Shown: piece by piece, positions 1-7,779 of the stretch
Numbering within the stretch: position 1 is the stretch's first letter
How the letters are laid out: each line of letters begins with the position of its first letter
Assembly: GCA_012837835.1 (NCBI GenBank)
Contig: DUQK01000040.1
Location: forward strand, 1-48,586
DNA from: Christensenellaceae bacterium
Lineage (GTDB): Bacteria; Bacillota; Clostridia; Christensenellales; Aristaeellaceae
Length of the DNA stretch: 48,586 nt
Direction of reading: 5' to 3'
Notes under the pieces: model-generated
Seen by the model: the letters and a program-made list of their open reading frames with translations, nothing else
The model's database searches: none
Told to the model about the DNA's origin: nothing
Translations under genes and position numbers: made by a program

Positions 1-649
1 AAACTGCGGCGCCTGCGGTTTCCCCGGCTGCGATGGTTTTGCTGAAGCTGTTGCTAAGGGCGAGGCGCCTGTAAACGGCTGTACTCCTGGCGGTGCAAAT
101 TGTGCCGCTGCACTTGCTGAGATAATGGGAGTTAGTGTAGAAGCAGGCGTGCAGCAAGTTGCAAGGCTGCGCTGTCAAGGAGAAAAAGGCGTAGCAAACG
201 AAAGCTTTGAATACGAAGGTGTAAAAACCTGCTTTGCTGCAAATGAATTTTCCGGCGGTCCTAAGGCTTGTCAGTACTCCTGTATAGGTCTTGGGGATTG
301 TATGCGGGTATGCGCTTTTGACGCAATAGAAGTTGTAAATGGAATTGCAGTAATAGATGCAGAAAAATGTACTGCTTGCGGCATGTGTGTGGATGCCTGC
401 CCGAGGAATTTAATAACGCTTCTGCCTAAGGAATCTACTGTGCTTGTTAGGTGTATGAGCCTAAATAATGCTAGAGTTACAAGGCAAAGCTGCTCAAAGG
501 GCTGTATTGGCTGTAAACGCTGTGAAAAAGCTTGCGAGTATGATGCAATACATGTTGAAAACGGCATAGCTGTAATAGATGCCGAAAAATGCACTAACTG
601 TAAAGCTTGCGTAGAGGTATGTCCCAACGCCTGTATAACGGTTGCATAA
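1..649 (+). CDS. rnfB: RnfB, iron-sulfur subunit of the Rnf complex (5' end missing)
   Basis: The reading frame is open from base 2 without a start, so the gene begins outside the window. The visible N-terminal part has the CGACGFPGC signature of the RnfB [4Fe-4S] domain, followed by a further Cys in NGCTPGG. Downstream are two ferredoxin-like pairs of CxxC-type motifs (CMRVC/CTACGMC, then CIGCKRC/CTNCKAC) that would hold four more [4Fe-4S] clusters. In the family, RnfB passes electrons from ferredoxin into the membrane Rnf complex, which reduces NAD and pumps ions. The other rnf genes (CDGEA) would be expected just upstream. It ends at TAA followed by a hairpin, so it is probably the last gene of its operon. 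Confidence 0.93.
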   Translation, partial: NCGACGFPGCDGFAEAVAKGEAPVNGCTPGGANCAAALAEIMGVSVEAGVQQVARLRCQGEKGVANESFEYEGVKTCFAANEFSGGPKACQYSCIGLGDCMRVCAFDAIEVVNGIAVIDAEKCTACGMCVDACPRNLITLLPKESTVLVRCMSLNNARVTRQSCSKGCIGCKRCEKACEYDAIHVENGIAVIDAEKCTNCKACVEVCPNACITVA

Positions 650-662
650 AACATTATTAAAG

Positions 663-686
663 AGCCGGCTTTTTGCCGGTTTTTTG
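663..686 (+). terminator. Rho-independent terminator after rnfB
   Basis: An inverted repeat with arms around CCGGC and GCCGG, extended by a G-U and an A-T pair, encloses a T5 loop. It is followed directly by a run of T. It lies 13 bases after the rnfB stop and before the next start. Confidence 0.8.
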
Positions 687-714
687 CTACGTGGAAATTG
701 TTAAGGATTGCGGT

Positions 715-1665
715 ATGAAGAGAGCTTTGAATATAATAATGTTGCTTGTTATTATACTTAGCACATCATATACTATTTCAGAGGAGCAGGAATACATTCC
801 TTTACCTGATGAGCTTTATCAAAATGACGGTAGCCAGTATTTAGTATTGCCCGAAAATTATGATGAAAACATAACTGAAAAAAGCAAACCATATAGGCTG
901 CTTATTATAGGCGTTGATACGAATATGCCGTCCATTCGCGGAAGGAGCGATACTATGGTGCTGGCTGTATTTGATGCACAGTGCAGCAGCCTTAAACTGA
1001 TTTCATTTATGCGGGATTTGTATGTTCAGATACCTCGCAGCGGGAAAACTAGACTAAACGCTTCATTTTCTCATGGCGGTCCAAAACTTTTAATTGAAAC
1101 ACTCAAAAATAATTTTGGTGTAGAGGTTGAGGGTTATATCGCAGTAAATTATTCGTCTATGATAAAACTGGTAGACAGCATTGGCGGTATAGACATAGAA
1201 GTACTCGATGAAGAACTTAAACCGCTAAATGGCATACTTGAGTATTATAATTATCTTAATGGCTTGCCGGAACAACAGGGAAAGCTTGATAAGGCGGGTT
1301 TCAAGCATTTAAGCGGTTTACAGGCTATGTCCTATGCCCGCATAAGGAAGATAGATAGTGATTATGAACGCATAGGCAGGCAGCAGCGGGTGCTTATGGC
1401 TATATTAAATCGCATAAGAAGCCTTGAAATATCCAAAATACTTGAGATAATTTCAGAAAATATAGAATTCGTGGATACAAATATCACCATGAGCGATGCT
1501 GTAAAACTTACAGGCGACATGCTTGCAGTTGAAAGCCTTAATACTAGGTATTTAAGGGTGCCCGTCAAAAAAGCATTTACAAATAAGCTGATAGATGGAA
1601 CATATTATGTTATTCCTAATATAAGCAAAAACAAGAAAGCAATCGAAAAGTTTATATACGATTAG
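715..1665 (+). CDS. LytR-CpsA-Psr (LCP) family cell-wall ligase
   Basis: LCP proteins move undecaprenyl-linked glycopolymers such as teichoic acid or capsule onto peptidoglycan outside the membrane. The 316-residue product has an N-terminal hydrophobic helix (about residues 4-20) as signal or anchor, then the LCP core. Typical motifs are IIGVDTN, GRSDTMVLAVFD, SFMRDLYV, the Asn-Ala after the basic stretch, and SYARIRK with nearby Arg residues that bind the lipid pyrophosphate. I chose ATG 715 because the longer TTG-started frame would begin inside the rnfB terminator. Only a weak AAGG Shine-Dalgarno is visible. It stands alone between rnfB and frr. Its exact glycopolymer substrate cannot be told from sequence. 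Confidence 0.9.
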   Translation: MKRALNIIMLLVIILSTSYTISEEQEYIPLPDELYQNDGSQYLVLPENYDENITEKSKPYRLLIIGVDTNMPSIRGRSDTMVLAVFDAQCSSLKLISFMRDLYVQIPRSGKTRLNASFSHGGPKLLIETLKNNFGVEVEGYIAVNYSSMIKLVDSIGGIDIEVLDEELKPLNGILEYYNYLNGLPEQQGKLDKAGFKHLSGLQAMSYARIRKIDSDYERIGRQQRVLMAILNRIRSLEISKILEIISENIEFVDTNITMSDAVKLTGDMLAVESLNTRYLRVPVKKAFTNKLIDGTYYVIPNISKNKKAIEKFIYD

Positions 1666-1690
1666 TAGCCTAATTCAAAATATAGTGTGT

Positions 1691-1719
1691 TTGCTTTGAG
1701 ATATAAAAAAGGGTACAAT
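1691..1719 (+). promoter_or_regulatory. Sigma-A-type promoter before frr
   Basis: TTGCTT (1691-1696) and TACAAT (1714-1719) are separated by 17 bases. Transcription would begin near 1726, giving a short leader with the strong AAAGGAGG ribosome site. It probably drives the run from frr to polC. Confidence 0.7.
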
Positions 1720-1747
1720 AATATAGGACTTTAAAGGAGGAATATAT

Positions 1748-2305
1748 ATGTATAAGGATGTAATCAAATCTGCAGAGGACAGAATGAAAAAAACACAGGA
1801 TGTTCTTAAAAGAGAGCTGCAATCTTTACGCGCGGGCAGGGCAAATCCCCAGCTGCTTGACAGAATCACCGTAGACTATTATGGCACCCAAACGCCGCTT
1901 AAGCAGATGGCGAATATATCTGCGCCCGAGCCGCGTATGCTTACAGTTTCTCTTTGGGATGTAAAGGCTATACCCATGGTAGAAAAGGCGATACTACAGA
2001 GCGACCTTGGTCTAAACCCGGCAAACGATGGGAAGATTATCCGCCTTGTTATACCGGAACTTAACGAAGAGCGTCGCAGAGAGCTTACAAAAATTGTAAA
2101 GAAAAATGCAGAGGAAGCTCGTATTGCGGTGCGTGCTATTCGTAGGGATGCCATAGACCAGTTTAAAAAAATGGAAAAGGATTCTATACTCTCCGAGGAC
2201 GAACGTTTCCGCGCTGAAGACGAAATTCAAAAGGTAACGGACGAGGCAATAAAGGTAGTTGACTCCATTGCGGAAGACAAAGAAAAGGAGATAATGGAGG
2301 TTTAA
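1748..2305 (+). CDS. frr: Ribosome recycling factor
   Basis: The 185-residue product has the full length of the family and its hallmarks: an N-terminal long helix with the LRAGRANP sequence, the [17 protein letters not shown] segment of the small domain, and a charged C-terminal helical part. Frr works with EF-G to split the post-termination ribosome. It has an AAAGGAGG ribosome site 7 bases before ATG. In many Clostridia frr follows pyrH; here an LCP gene and rnfB precede it, so this cluster is cut at its 5' side. Its stop codon shares a base with the next start, which suggests translational coupling. Confidence 0.97.
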   Translation: MYKDVIKSAEDRMKKTQDVLKRELQSLRAGRANPQLLDRITVDYYGTQTPLKQMANISAPEPRMLTVSLWDVKAIPMVEKAILQSDLGLNPANDGKIIRLVIPELNEERRRELTKIVKKNAEEARIAVRAIRRDAIDQFKKMEKDSILSEDERFRAEDEIQKVTDEAIKVVDSIAEDKEKEIMEV

Positions 2306-2520
2306 TGTCGTCTTTAATAGGTATGCCGCTTGAAAAACTGTTGAGCGGTCTATCTGAAAAAGAGATTGAGAACCTTAAAATCTGTCATATTTACGCAAGA
2401 GAGGAACATTCCACGAGTGAGGATAGAGAAGAGCGCATAGTAAGGCTGCGTGGCGATGCTGTTGACGTGTGCTTTTTTCTAAAAGAGAAGCCCGATAAGA
2501 TGGAGGAAAAATCCAAGTGA
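2305..2520 (+). CDS. Small hypothetical protein between frr and uppS
   Basis: I do not recognise this 71-residue protein. It is acidic and charged, with no signal peptide or membrane segment. Its centre has a basic-hydrophobic strand-like stretch (RIVRLRGDAVDVCFF) and its C-terminus is Lys/Glu-rich. The start ATG overlaps the frr stop by one base (TAATG) and its own stop overlaps the next gene's GTG by four bases, so translation is probably coupled in both directions. That packing is the main evidence that the gene is real. The function is unknown. Confidence 0.7.
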   Translation: MSSLIGMPLEKLLSGLSEKEIENLKICHIYAREEHSTSEDREERIVRLRGDAVDVCFFLKEKPDKMEEKSK

Positions 2521-2939
2521 AAAAGGCAACAAGTATTATATACTATGTTACTTTGGTAATTAGTATGTTGACAGGCTTATGGCACTTTTTTGTACCACAT
2601 CTATACAATTGGTATGGCTACCTTCCTATGCAATATGAAAACCTTATTGTTGGAATAGATTGCACAAATTATTGTTTTTCCGCCCTGCTTTTTGGGAGTA
2701 GTTTAGTATTAATTTTTTTAGGGAAAAGTACGCTTTCTTCAAATTTTGAAAGCCTTGTGTTTTATACGTTTTTAACCGTGGTATGGGTGTTTAAAGCGTG
2801 TCTTGTAGCTTTCATAGAACCATGGCCGCTTGAGCCTGTTCCCGCAGCAGCTATAGGACAGTTGGTTGCTTCAATTATTTTGGCATCATCAATGGTGTTT
2901 GTTGCATTAAGGCTTTGGAAAGCAAGGCGTAAGCATTAA
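2517..2939 (+). CDS. Four-helix integral membrane protein of unknown function
   Basis: The 140-residue product begins with GTG overlapping the preceding TGA (GTGA). Four hydrophobic segments are visible, at about residues 8-28, 50-68, 80-98 and 110-130, with a basic tail (WKARRKH), so the C-terminus is probably cytoplasmic. The loop after helix one is aromatic-rich (HFFVPHLYNWYGYLP). No catalytic motif is visible. It sits inside the frr-uppS run and is probably co-transcribed. I cannot assign a family with confidence. Confidence 0.75.
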   Translation: MKKATSIIYYVTLVISMLTGLWHFFVPHLYNWYGYLPMQYENLIVGIDCTNYCFSALLFGSSLVLIFLGKSTLSSNFESLVFYTFLTVVWVFKACLVAFIEPWPLEPVPAAAIGQLVASIILASSMVFVALRLWKARRKH

Positions 2940-2970
2940 TTATGATTGGCAAAAAGAGAGGATACAAATT

Positions 2971-3672
2971 ATGCTTCCTAGGCATGTAGCGATAATAATG
3001 GACGGCAATGGCAGGTGGGCTAAAAAGAACGCCCTGTCCGTTGCATTTGGTCATAGAAAGGGCGTTGAAGCGCTTAGGGAAATAATACGCTATTCTTCGG
3101 ATATCGGCATAGAGGTACTATCCCTATTCGCTTTTTCTACTGAAAATTGGAATAGATCCAAGCAAGAGGTAAATGCTCTAATGCAGCTTATACTTGAGTA
3201 TTTTAATTCTGAAATAGATGAACTAAATGAAAACAACGTGCGTATACGCATACTGGGTGATATTTTTGGGCTTCCGCAAAATCAGAGGGAAACCGTGCAG
3301 GCAAGTATGGATACAACCGCAGATAATACCGGTATGCAGCTTAATATTGCGCTTAACTATGGTGGAAAGGATGAAATATTAGGCGCTGTAAAAACCATAT
3401 CTAAGCATGTGCTTGAAAATAAAATTTCAGTAGATGATATAGATGAAACCATGTTTGAAAAATATCTTTACACCGCAGGGCAGCCGTCTGTAGATTTGCT
3501 CATTAGAACCAGCGGTGAAATGCGCATAAGTAATTTTATGCTTTATCAATGCGCATATGCGGAGATGCTTTTCCCAAAAACTCTCTGGCCTGATTATACA
3601 GTGGAAGACTATAAGGGCGACTTACAAGCCTTTTCCAAGAGGGAAAGGCGCTTTGGGGGCAGAAAATCATGA
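2971..3672 (+). CDS. uppS: Undecaprenyl diphosphate synthase (cis-prenyltransferase)
   Basis: The enzyme condenses eight isopentenyl diphosphates onto farnesyl diphosphate to make the C55 carrier for peptidoglycan and wall polymers. The 233-residue product starts with the family signature HVAIIMDGNGRWA, where Asp11 is the catalytic, Mg-binding residue. It also has GHRKG, the FAFSTENW motif, and the C-terminal DLLIRTSGEMRISNFMLYQ region with the Arg residues that bind substrate. The ribosome site is GAGAGGA. The stop overlaps the cdsA start by four bases (ATGA). Confidence 0.97.
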   Translation: MLPRHVAIIMDGNGRWAKKNALSVAFGHRKGVEALREIIRYSSDIGIEVLSLFAFSTENWNRSKQEVNALMQLILEYFNSEIDELNENNVRIRILGDIFGLPQNQRETVQASMDTTADNTGMQLNIALNYGGKDEILGAVKTISKHVLENKISVDDIDETMFEKYLYTAGQPSVDLLIRTSGEMRISNFMLYQCAYAEMLFPKTLWPDYTVEDYKGDLQAFSKRERRFGGRKS

Positions 3673-4481
3673 AAAAACGCACTATAACAGGGGTACTGCT
3701 TGCGATACTTTTGATATTTGCGCTTGTAATGAGGGGCTGGGTGTTTTCTCTATTATGGGTAGGGGCGCTTTGTATTGCCCTTCATGAACTTCTATATGCA
3801 TTTTCACTTGCCGGGCATAGACCTGTTGGGCTTCCAAGCTGGGTGGCGCTTCTAATAGGTATTCCCGTATTTACATTTATGCAGAGTAAAAGCAGCCTAT
3901 ACCTTTTAGCGGTATTTGTTTTTTGCGCATTTGTAGCTATATGTATTCAGGTTATGTTTAGGAGTGACCCTAAAATAGATGATTTGCTGGTATCCTTACT
4001 GCCTATGAATATGTTTTTGTTTCCCGGATTATGTATGTTAAGTCTTTTGAGGATTCAGGATGTTGCTCTTAGTAAAATGCTTATGTGGCTTGTGTTTGTA
4101 ATTCCTACCATTACCGATGTTGGGGCATACCACATAGGTACTAAATACGGGAAAACTAAGTTGATACCTCAGATAAGCCCTAATAAAACTGTAGAGGGCG
4201 CATTGGGAGGGCTTTTAACCGGTATGGTTGGCGCAATTGTCGTGTATTTAGTGGCATCAAGCCAAAATGCAGCCCTTCCTCCTTGGTGGCATATTCTTCT
4301 TTTGGGTTTTGTCGGCGCCATACTTGCGCAGGTGGGGGATTTATTCGCATCTCTTATTAAGCGGCATTGCAAGGTTAAGGACTTCGGTCATATTTTCCCG
4401 GGCCATGGCGGAATGATGGATAGGCTGGACAGTATATTGATTGTAGTTGTGCTTATATTTCTTTATCAGGTAAAATTTTAA
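3669..4481 (+). CDS. cdsA: Phosphatidate cytidylyltransferase
   Basis: CdsA makes CDP-diacylglycerol from phosphatidate and CTP, the branch point for phospholipids. The 270-residue polytopic protein shows many hydrophobic segments and the C-terminal CDP-DAG synthase signature, with KRHCKVKDFGHIFPGHGG followed by MMDRLD. Asp and Lys residues of the metal and CTP sites are present (TDVGAYHIG, VGDLFASLIKR). Its start overlaps the end of uppS and its end overlaps dxr by one base, so these genes form a tight operon. Length is normal. Confidence 0.96.
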   Translation: MKKRTITGVLLAILLIFALVMRGWVFSLLWVGALCIALHELLYAFSLAGHRPVGLPSWVALLIGIPVFTFMQSKSSLYLLAVFVFCAFVAICIQVMFRSDPKIDDLLVSLLPMNMFLFPGLCMLSLLRIQDVALSKMLMWLVFVIPTITDVGAYHIGTKYGKTKLIPQISPNKTVEGALGGLLTGMVGAIVVYLVASSQNAALPPWWHILLLGFVGAILAQVGDLFASLIKRHCKVKDFGHIFPGHGGMMDRLDSILIVVVLIFLYQVKF

Positions 4482-5629
4482 TGCGTAAAATTTCCATACT
4501 TGGTGCGACAGGCTCTATAGGCAGCCAAGCGTTATCAATAGTTGATGCGTATCCTAATAAGTTTTCTATTTCTGCGCTAAGCGCTCATTCAAATGCGGAG
4601 GAACTGTTTAGTCTAGTTAGAAAATACCGTCCCAGTGCAGCTGCTCTAACTTTAGGCGAAGTGCCAATACCTAAAGACTTAAGCTTTTGCAGTTGGTATT
4701 TTGGAGAAACTGCGCTTGAAAAAATCGCACGTGATATCCCCTCGGATGATGTACTGGTATCCGTTGTGGGCATGTCTGCGCTTAAAGCCGTAATAAATGC
4801 AATAGATACAGGAAAACGAGTGCTCCTTGCTAATAAAGAAACCATAGTCGCAGGCGGTAGTGTTATAATGCCAAAATGCGATTTGTTTTCAGAAAATGCA
4901 AATTTAATCCCCATAGACAGTGAACATTCTGCAATACATCAGTGTCTTCTTGGGGCAAAGGATAATGCCTTTAACAGCCTTATACTAACGGCTTCTGGTG
5001 GTCCTTTTAGAAACTATTCAATTAAAGAAATGCAAAATGTGCGCCCTGAAGATGCATTAAAGCATCCCATCTGGGATATGGGCAAAAAAATAACCATAGA
5101 TTCTGCCAGCATGTTCAACAAGGCGCTTGAAATAATAGAAGCCAAATGGTTGTTTGCGGCTAAGCCTTCGCAGATAGATGTGCTAGTACACCCTGAAAGC
5201 ATAGTGCATTCAATGGTTGAATATAAGGACTATGCTGTTGTGGCGCAGCTTGGCGTTCCCGATATGCGTACAAGCATAATGTACGCCATGTTCTACCCTG
5301 TGCGCATGGGGGCGGTTTCAGAAAGGCTTAATCTATCAGATATACATACTCTTCATTTTGAAAAGCCCAATACTATGTGCTTTCCTTCAATTTCTTTAGC
5401 GTATGAAGCTCTGCGTCTTGGCGGAAGCGCGCCGTGCGCTTTAAATGCCGCTAATGAAGTTGCGGTTCAAGCTTTTTTGGATGGCAAAATTGGCTTTTTA
5501 AACATGGCGGATACTGTAAAATATTTGTTAAGTAAGGACTTGCCAAAGGCAGAAAATGCAGATGAAATAATATATGCCGATAGTTGGGCAAGGTTCAAAG
5601 CTACTGAATATATTCATTCTATAAACTGA
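4481..5629 (+). CDS. dxr: 1-deoxy-D-xylulose 5-phosphate reductoisomerase
   Basis: Dxr converts deoxyxylulose phosphate to methylerythritol phosphate, the second step of the MEP isoprenoid pathway. The 382-residue product has the NADPH-binding GATGSIGSQAL at its N-terminus, NKETIVAGG, the IDSEHSAIHQ metal-site strand, LTASGGPF, and the HPIWDMGKKITIDSASM and VHPESIVHSMVEY active-site blocks. It starts one base inside the cdsA stop (TAATG). Together with ispG downstream and uppS upstream it shows that this cell uses the MEP route to polyprenyl carriers. Confidence 0.97.
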   Translation: MRKISILGATGSIGSQALSIVDAYPNKFSISALSAHSNAEELFSLVRKYRPSAAALTLGEVPIPKDLSFCSWYFGETALEKIARDIPSDDVLVSVVGMSALKAVINAIDTGKRVLLANKETIVAGGSVIMPKCDLFSENANLIPIDSEHSAIHQCLLGAKDNAFNSLILTASGGPFRNYSIKEMQNVRPEDALKHPIWDMGKKITIDSASMFNKALEIIEAKWLFAAKPSQIDVLVHPESIVHSMVEYKDYAVVAQLGVPDMRTSIMYAMFYPVRMGAVSERLNLSDIHTLHFEKPNTMCFPSISLAYEALRLGGSAPCALNAANEVAVQAFLDGKIGFLNMADTVKYLLSKDLPKAENADEIIYADSWARFKATEYIHSIN

Positions 5630-5639
5630 CGGAGGTAAT

Positions 5640-6716
5640 ATGACTATTTTTTATATACTGCTTGCCGTGCTGATGTTCGGCATAATGATATGCGTACATG
5701 AATTGGGGCATTTTTTGGCGGCAAGGCTCTCGGGCATACCTGTTAAGGAGTTTGCCATAGGCTTTGGTCCTCAAATCGCTTCGTGGAACAGCAAAAAATA
5801 CGATACCAAGTTCTTTATACGTATAATACCCATGGGCGGATATTGCATGTTCTACGGTGAGGACGATATAAACGAGAAAGAAAAGGATGATCCAAGGGCG
5901 CTTAAAAACTATCACCCGTCAAAAAGATTGTTCACTGTATTGATGGGTCCTATAATGAATATACTGCTTGCTTTTTTTGTTGCTGTGCTGGTGTTTCAAT
6001 TAAGCGGTGTGCCTAAAATTATAGGCTCCTATGAAACCACAGTTCAAAGCGTAAATTCCGGCAGCCCGGCGGAAGCGGGCGGTATGAAAGTAGGGGATAA
6101 GATACTTAGCATAAACGGTGAGGAACTTTCCAACAATCTATCATCTATAGTAGATAGGCATGCTGAAAAAAATGGAGCCCCGCTTGAGATAATAGTAAAA
6201 AGAGGCTACGGTGATAATGTTCGTGAGGAAAAGCTTATAATAAGACCGCTTTACAGTAGCTCGGATAGGCGATATATGATGGGTATAGTGGTAAATATAT
6301 ATGCGCCAACAGAAGTAGTAAAGGGAAGCTTTGGGGAAGTAATAAGCTCCGCATATAGGCTATGCAAAGGTGCGGCAGGGGCAATAATAGACGGCTTCCG
6401 CGGGCTTGTAACTCGCGGCGAAGGCTTTGAGGAATTGAGCGGTATAGTAGGTGTTACCGATGCAATAGTAAAGGAGAGCCAAAAATCCTCCTATATGGTG
6501 TATCCGTCTATGCTAATATTAATTTCAATAAACCTTGGCATATTAAACCTATTTCCTTTCCCCGGGCTTGACGGTAGCCGCGCGCTGTTTCTAATATATG
6601 AATGGATAAGAGGCAAGCCCGCAAAAAACGAGGCGTATATACACGCAACAGGCATGATACTTTTATTCGGTTTACTCATATTTATAACCATGCGGGACAT
6701 ATTTAGATTATTTTAG
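5640..6716 (+). CDS. rseP: RseP-type site-2 membrane metalloprotease
   Basis: The 358-residue product is a zinc protease that cuts within membrane helices, such as remnant signal peptides and anti-sigma factors. The zinc-binding HELGH (His20, Glu21, His24) lies in the first helix, followed by the MGGYCMFYGED beta-hairpin. One PDZ domain spans about residues 130-210 (SPAEAGGMKVGDKILSING). The second metal-ligand motif, FPFPGLDGSR, lies in a late helix. A GGAGG site precedes ATG by 5 bases. Its substrate here is unknown; no anti-sigma factor gene is nearby. Confidence 0.95.
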   Translation: MTIFYILLAVLMFGIMICVHELGHFLAARLSGIPVKEFAIGFGPQIASWNSKKYDTKFFIRIIPMGGYCMFYGEDDINEKEKDDPRALKNYHPSKRLFTVLMGPIMNILLAFFVAVLVFQLSGVPKIIGSYETTVQSVNSGSPAEAGGMKVGDKILSINGEELSNNLSSIVDRHAEKNGAPLEIIVKRGYGDNVREEKLIIRPLYSSSDRRYMMGIVVNIYAPTEVVKGSFGEVISSAYRLCKGAAGAIIDGFRGLVTRGEGFEELSGIVGVTDAIVKESQKSSYMVYPSMLILISINLGILNLFPFPGLDGSRALFLIYEWIRGKPAKNEAYIHATGMILLFGLLIFITMRDIFRLF

Positions 6717-6720
6717 CGAA

Positions 6721-7779
6721 ATGAAAAAACAAGTATCGGTAGGCAATGTAATAATAGGCGGAGGCGCGCCAATCAGCGTGCAGTCTATGACAAACACCAA
6801 GACTGAGGATGTTAATTCAACGCTCAGCCAAATTGAAAGCCTATATAAAGCAGGCTGCGATATAGTTAGGGTATCTGTATATAGTGTTAAGGCGGCAGAA
6901 GCTGTAAAAGAACTGGTGGATAAAAGCCCTGTACCGCTTGTTGCGGATGTTCATTTTGATGCAAGGCTTGCTATAAAGGCTGTAGAAAACGGCATACACA
7001 AGCTTCGTATAAACCCCGGCAACATACAAAAGAAAGAGGATGTTGCTCTACTTGCCGACTGCGCGAATAAGCATAATATACCTATAAGAATAGGCGTAAA
7101 TTCAGGTTCCATACCCGAAGATATTTACAAAGCCTTTGGCGGTGCAAGCCCAGAAGCTATGGTAAAGAGTGCAAGAAGGCATATTAAATTGCTTGAGGAA
7201 TGCAATTTCTACGATATAGTGCTTTCAATAAAATCAAGCGATGTTGAAAATATGGTAAAGGCTACGCGCCTAGCTTATGAAAGCTTTTCATATCCCTTGC
7301 ATTTAGGTGTTACAGAATCAGGCCTTCTGGGGCGTGGGACTATTAAATCTGCTATAGGTATAGGCAGTCTGCTGCTTGATGGAATAGGGGATACCATAAG
7401 GGTGTCGCTTGCGGGTTCGCCCATACCTGAAGCCAAGGCGGCGATAGACATATTAAAAGCGCTAAATCTACGAAGCGGGGTTGAACTTATTGTGTGTCCC
7501 AGCTGCGGACGTACCAATATTGATGTGGAAAAAATCGCTAGGGAGGTAGAACAAAAAACCGAGCATATAGATTATAAAGTGAAGGTGGCTATTATGGGCT
7601 GCGTGGTGAACGGTCCCGGTGAAGCTAAGGGTGCGGATATAGCTCTTTGCGGCGGTAAGGAGAGCGCGGCGTTATATGTTGATGGGAAGTTTTCCCGTAA
7701 ACTAACGGATAATTATGTTGGGGAGCTTTTAAGCACCCTTGATATATGGCGCAGACAGAACGAGGGAAATAATGAGTAA
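6721..7779 (+). CDS. ispG: 4-hydroxy-3-methylbut-2-en-1-yl diphosphate synthase (IspG)
   Basis: IspG is a [4Fe-4S] enzyme of the MEP pathway that turns the cyclic diphosphate MEcPP into HMBPP. The 352-residue product begins with the TIM-barrel strand VQSMTNTKTEDV and has LRINPGN and IRIGVNSGS. The C-terminal cluster domain shows CPSCGRT and MGCVVNGPGEA, the three Cys ligands plus the nearby Glu. The ribosome site before ATG 6721 is poor (only four bases after the rseP stop), which suggests coupled translation. It overlaps polC by eight bases. Confidence 0.97.
   Translation: MKKQVSVGNVIIGGGAPISVQSMTNTKTEDVNSTLSQIESLYKAGCDIVRVSVYSVKAAEAVKELVDKSPVPLVADVHFDARLAIKAVENGIHKLRINPGNIQKKEDVALLADCANKHNIPIRIGVNSGSIPEDIYKAFGGASPEAMVKSARRHIKLLEECNFYDIVLSIKSSDVENMVKATRLAYESFSYPLHLGVTESGLLGRGTIKSAIGIGSLLLDGIGDTIRVSLAGSPIPEAKAAIDILKALNLRSGVELIVCPSCGRTNIDVEKIAREVEQKTEHIDYKVKVAIMGCVVNGPGEAKGADIALCGGKESAALYVDGKFSRKLTDNYVGELLSTLDIWRRQNEGNNE

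Noticed and set aside
673-714. Longer TTG-started form of the LCP protein
   Set aside because: The start lies inside the rnfB terminator stem, and the signal-like helix begins at ATG 715.
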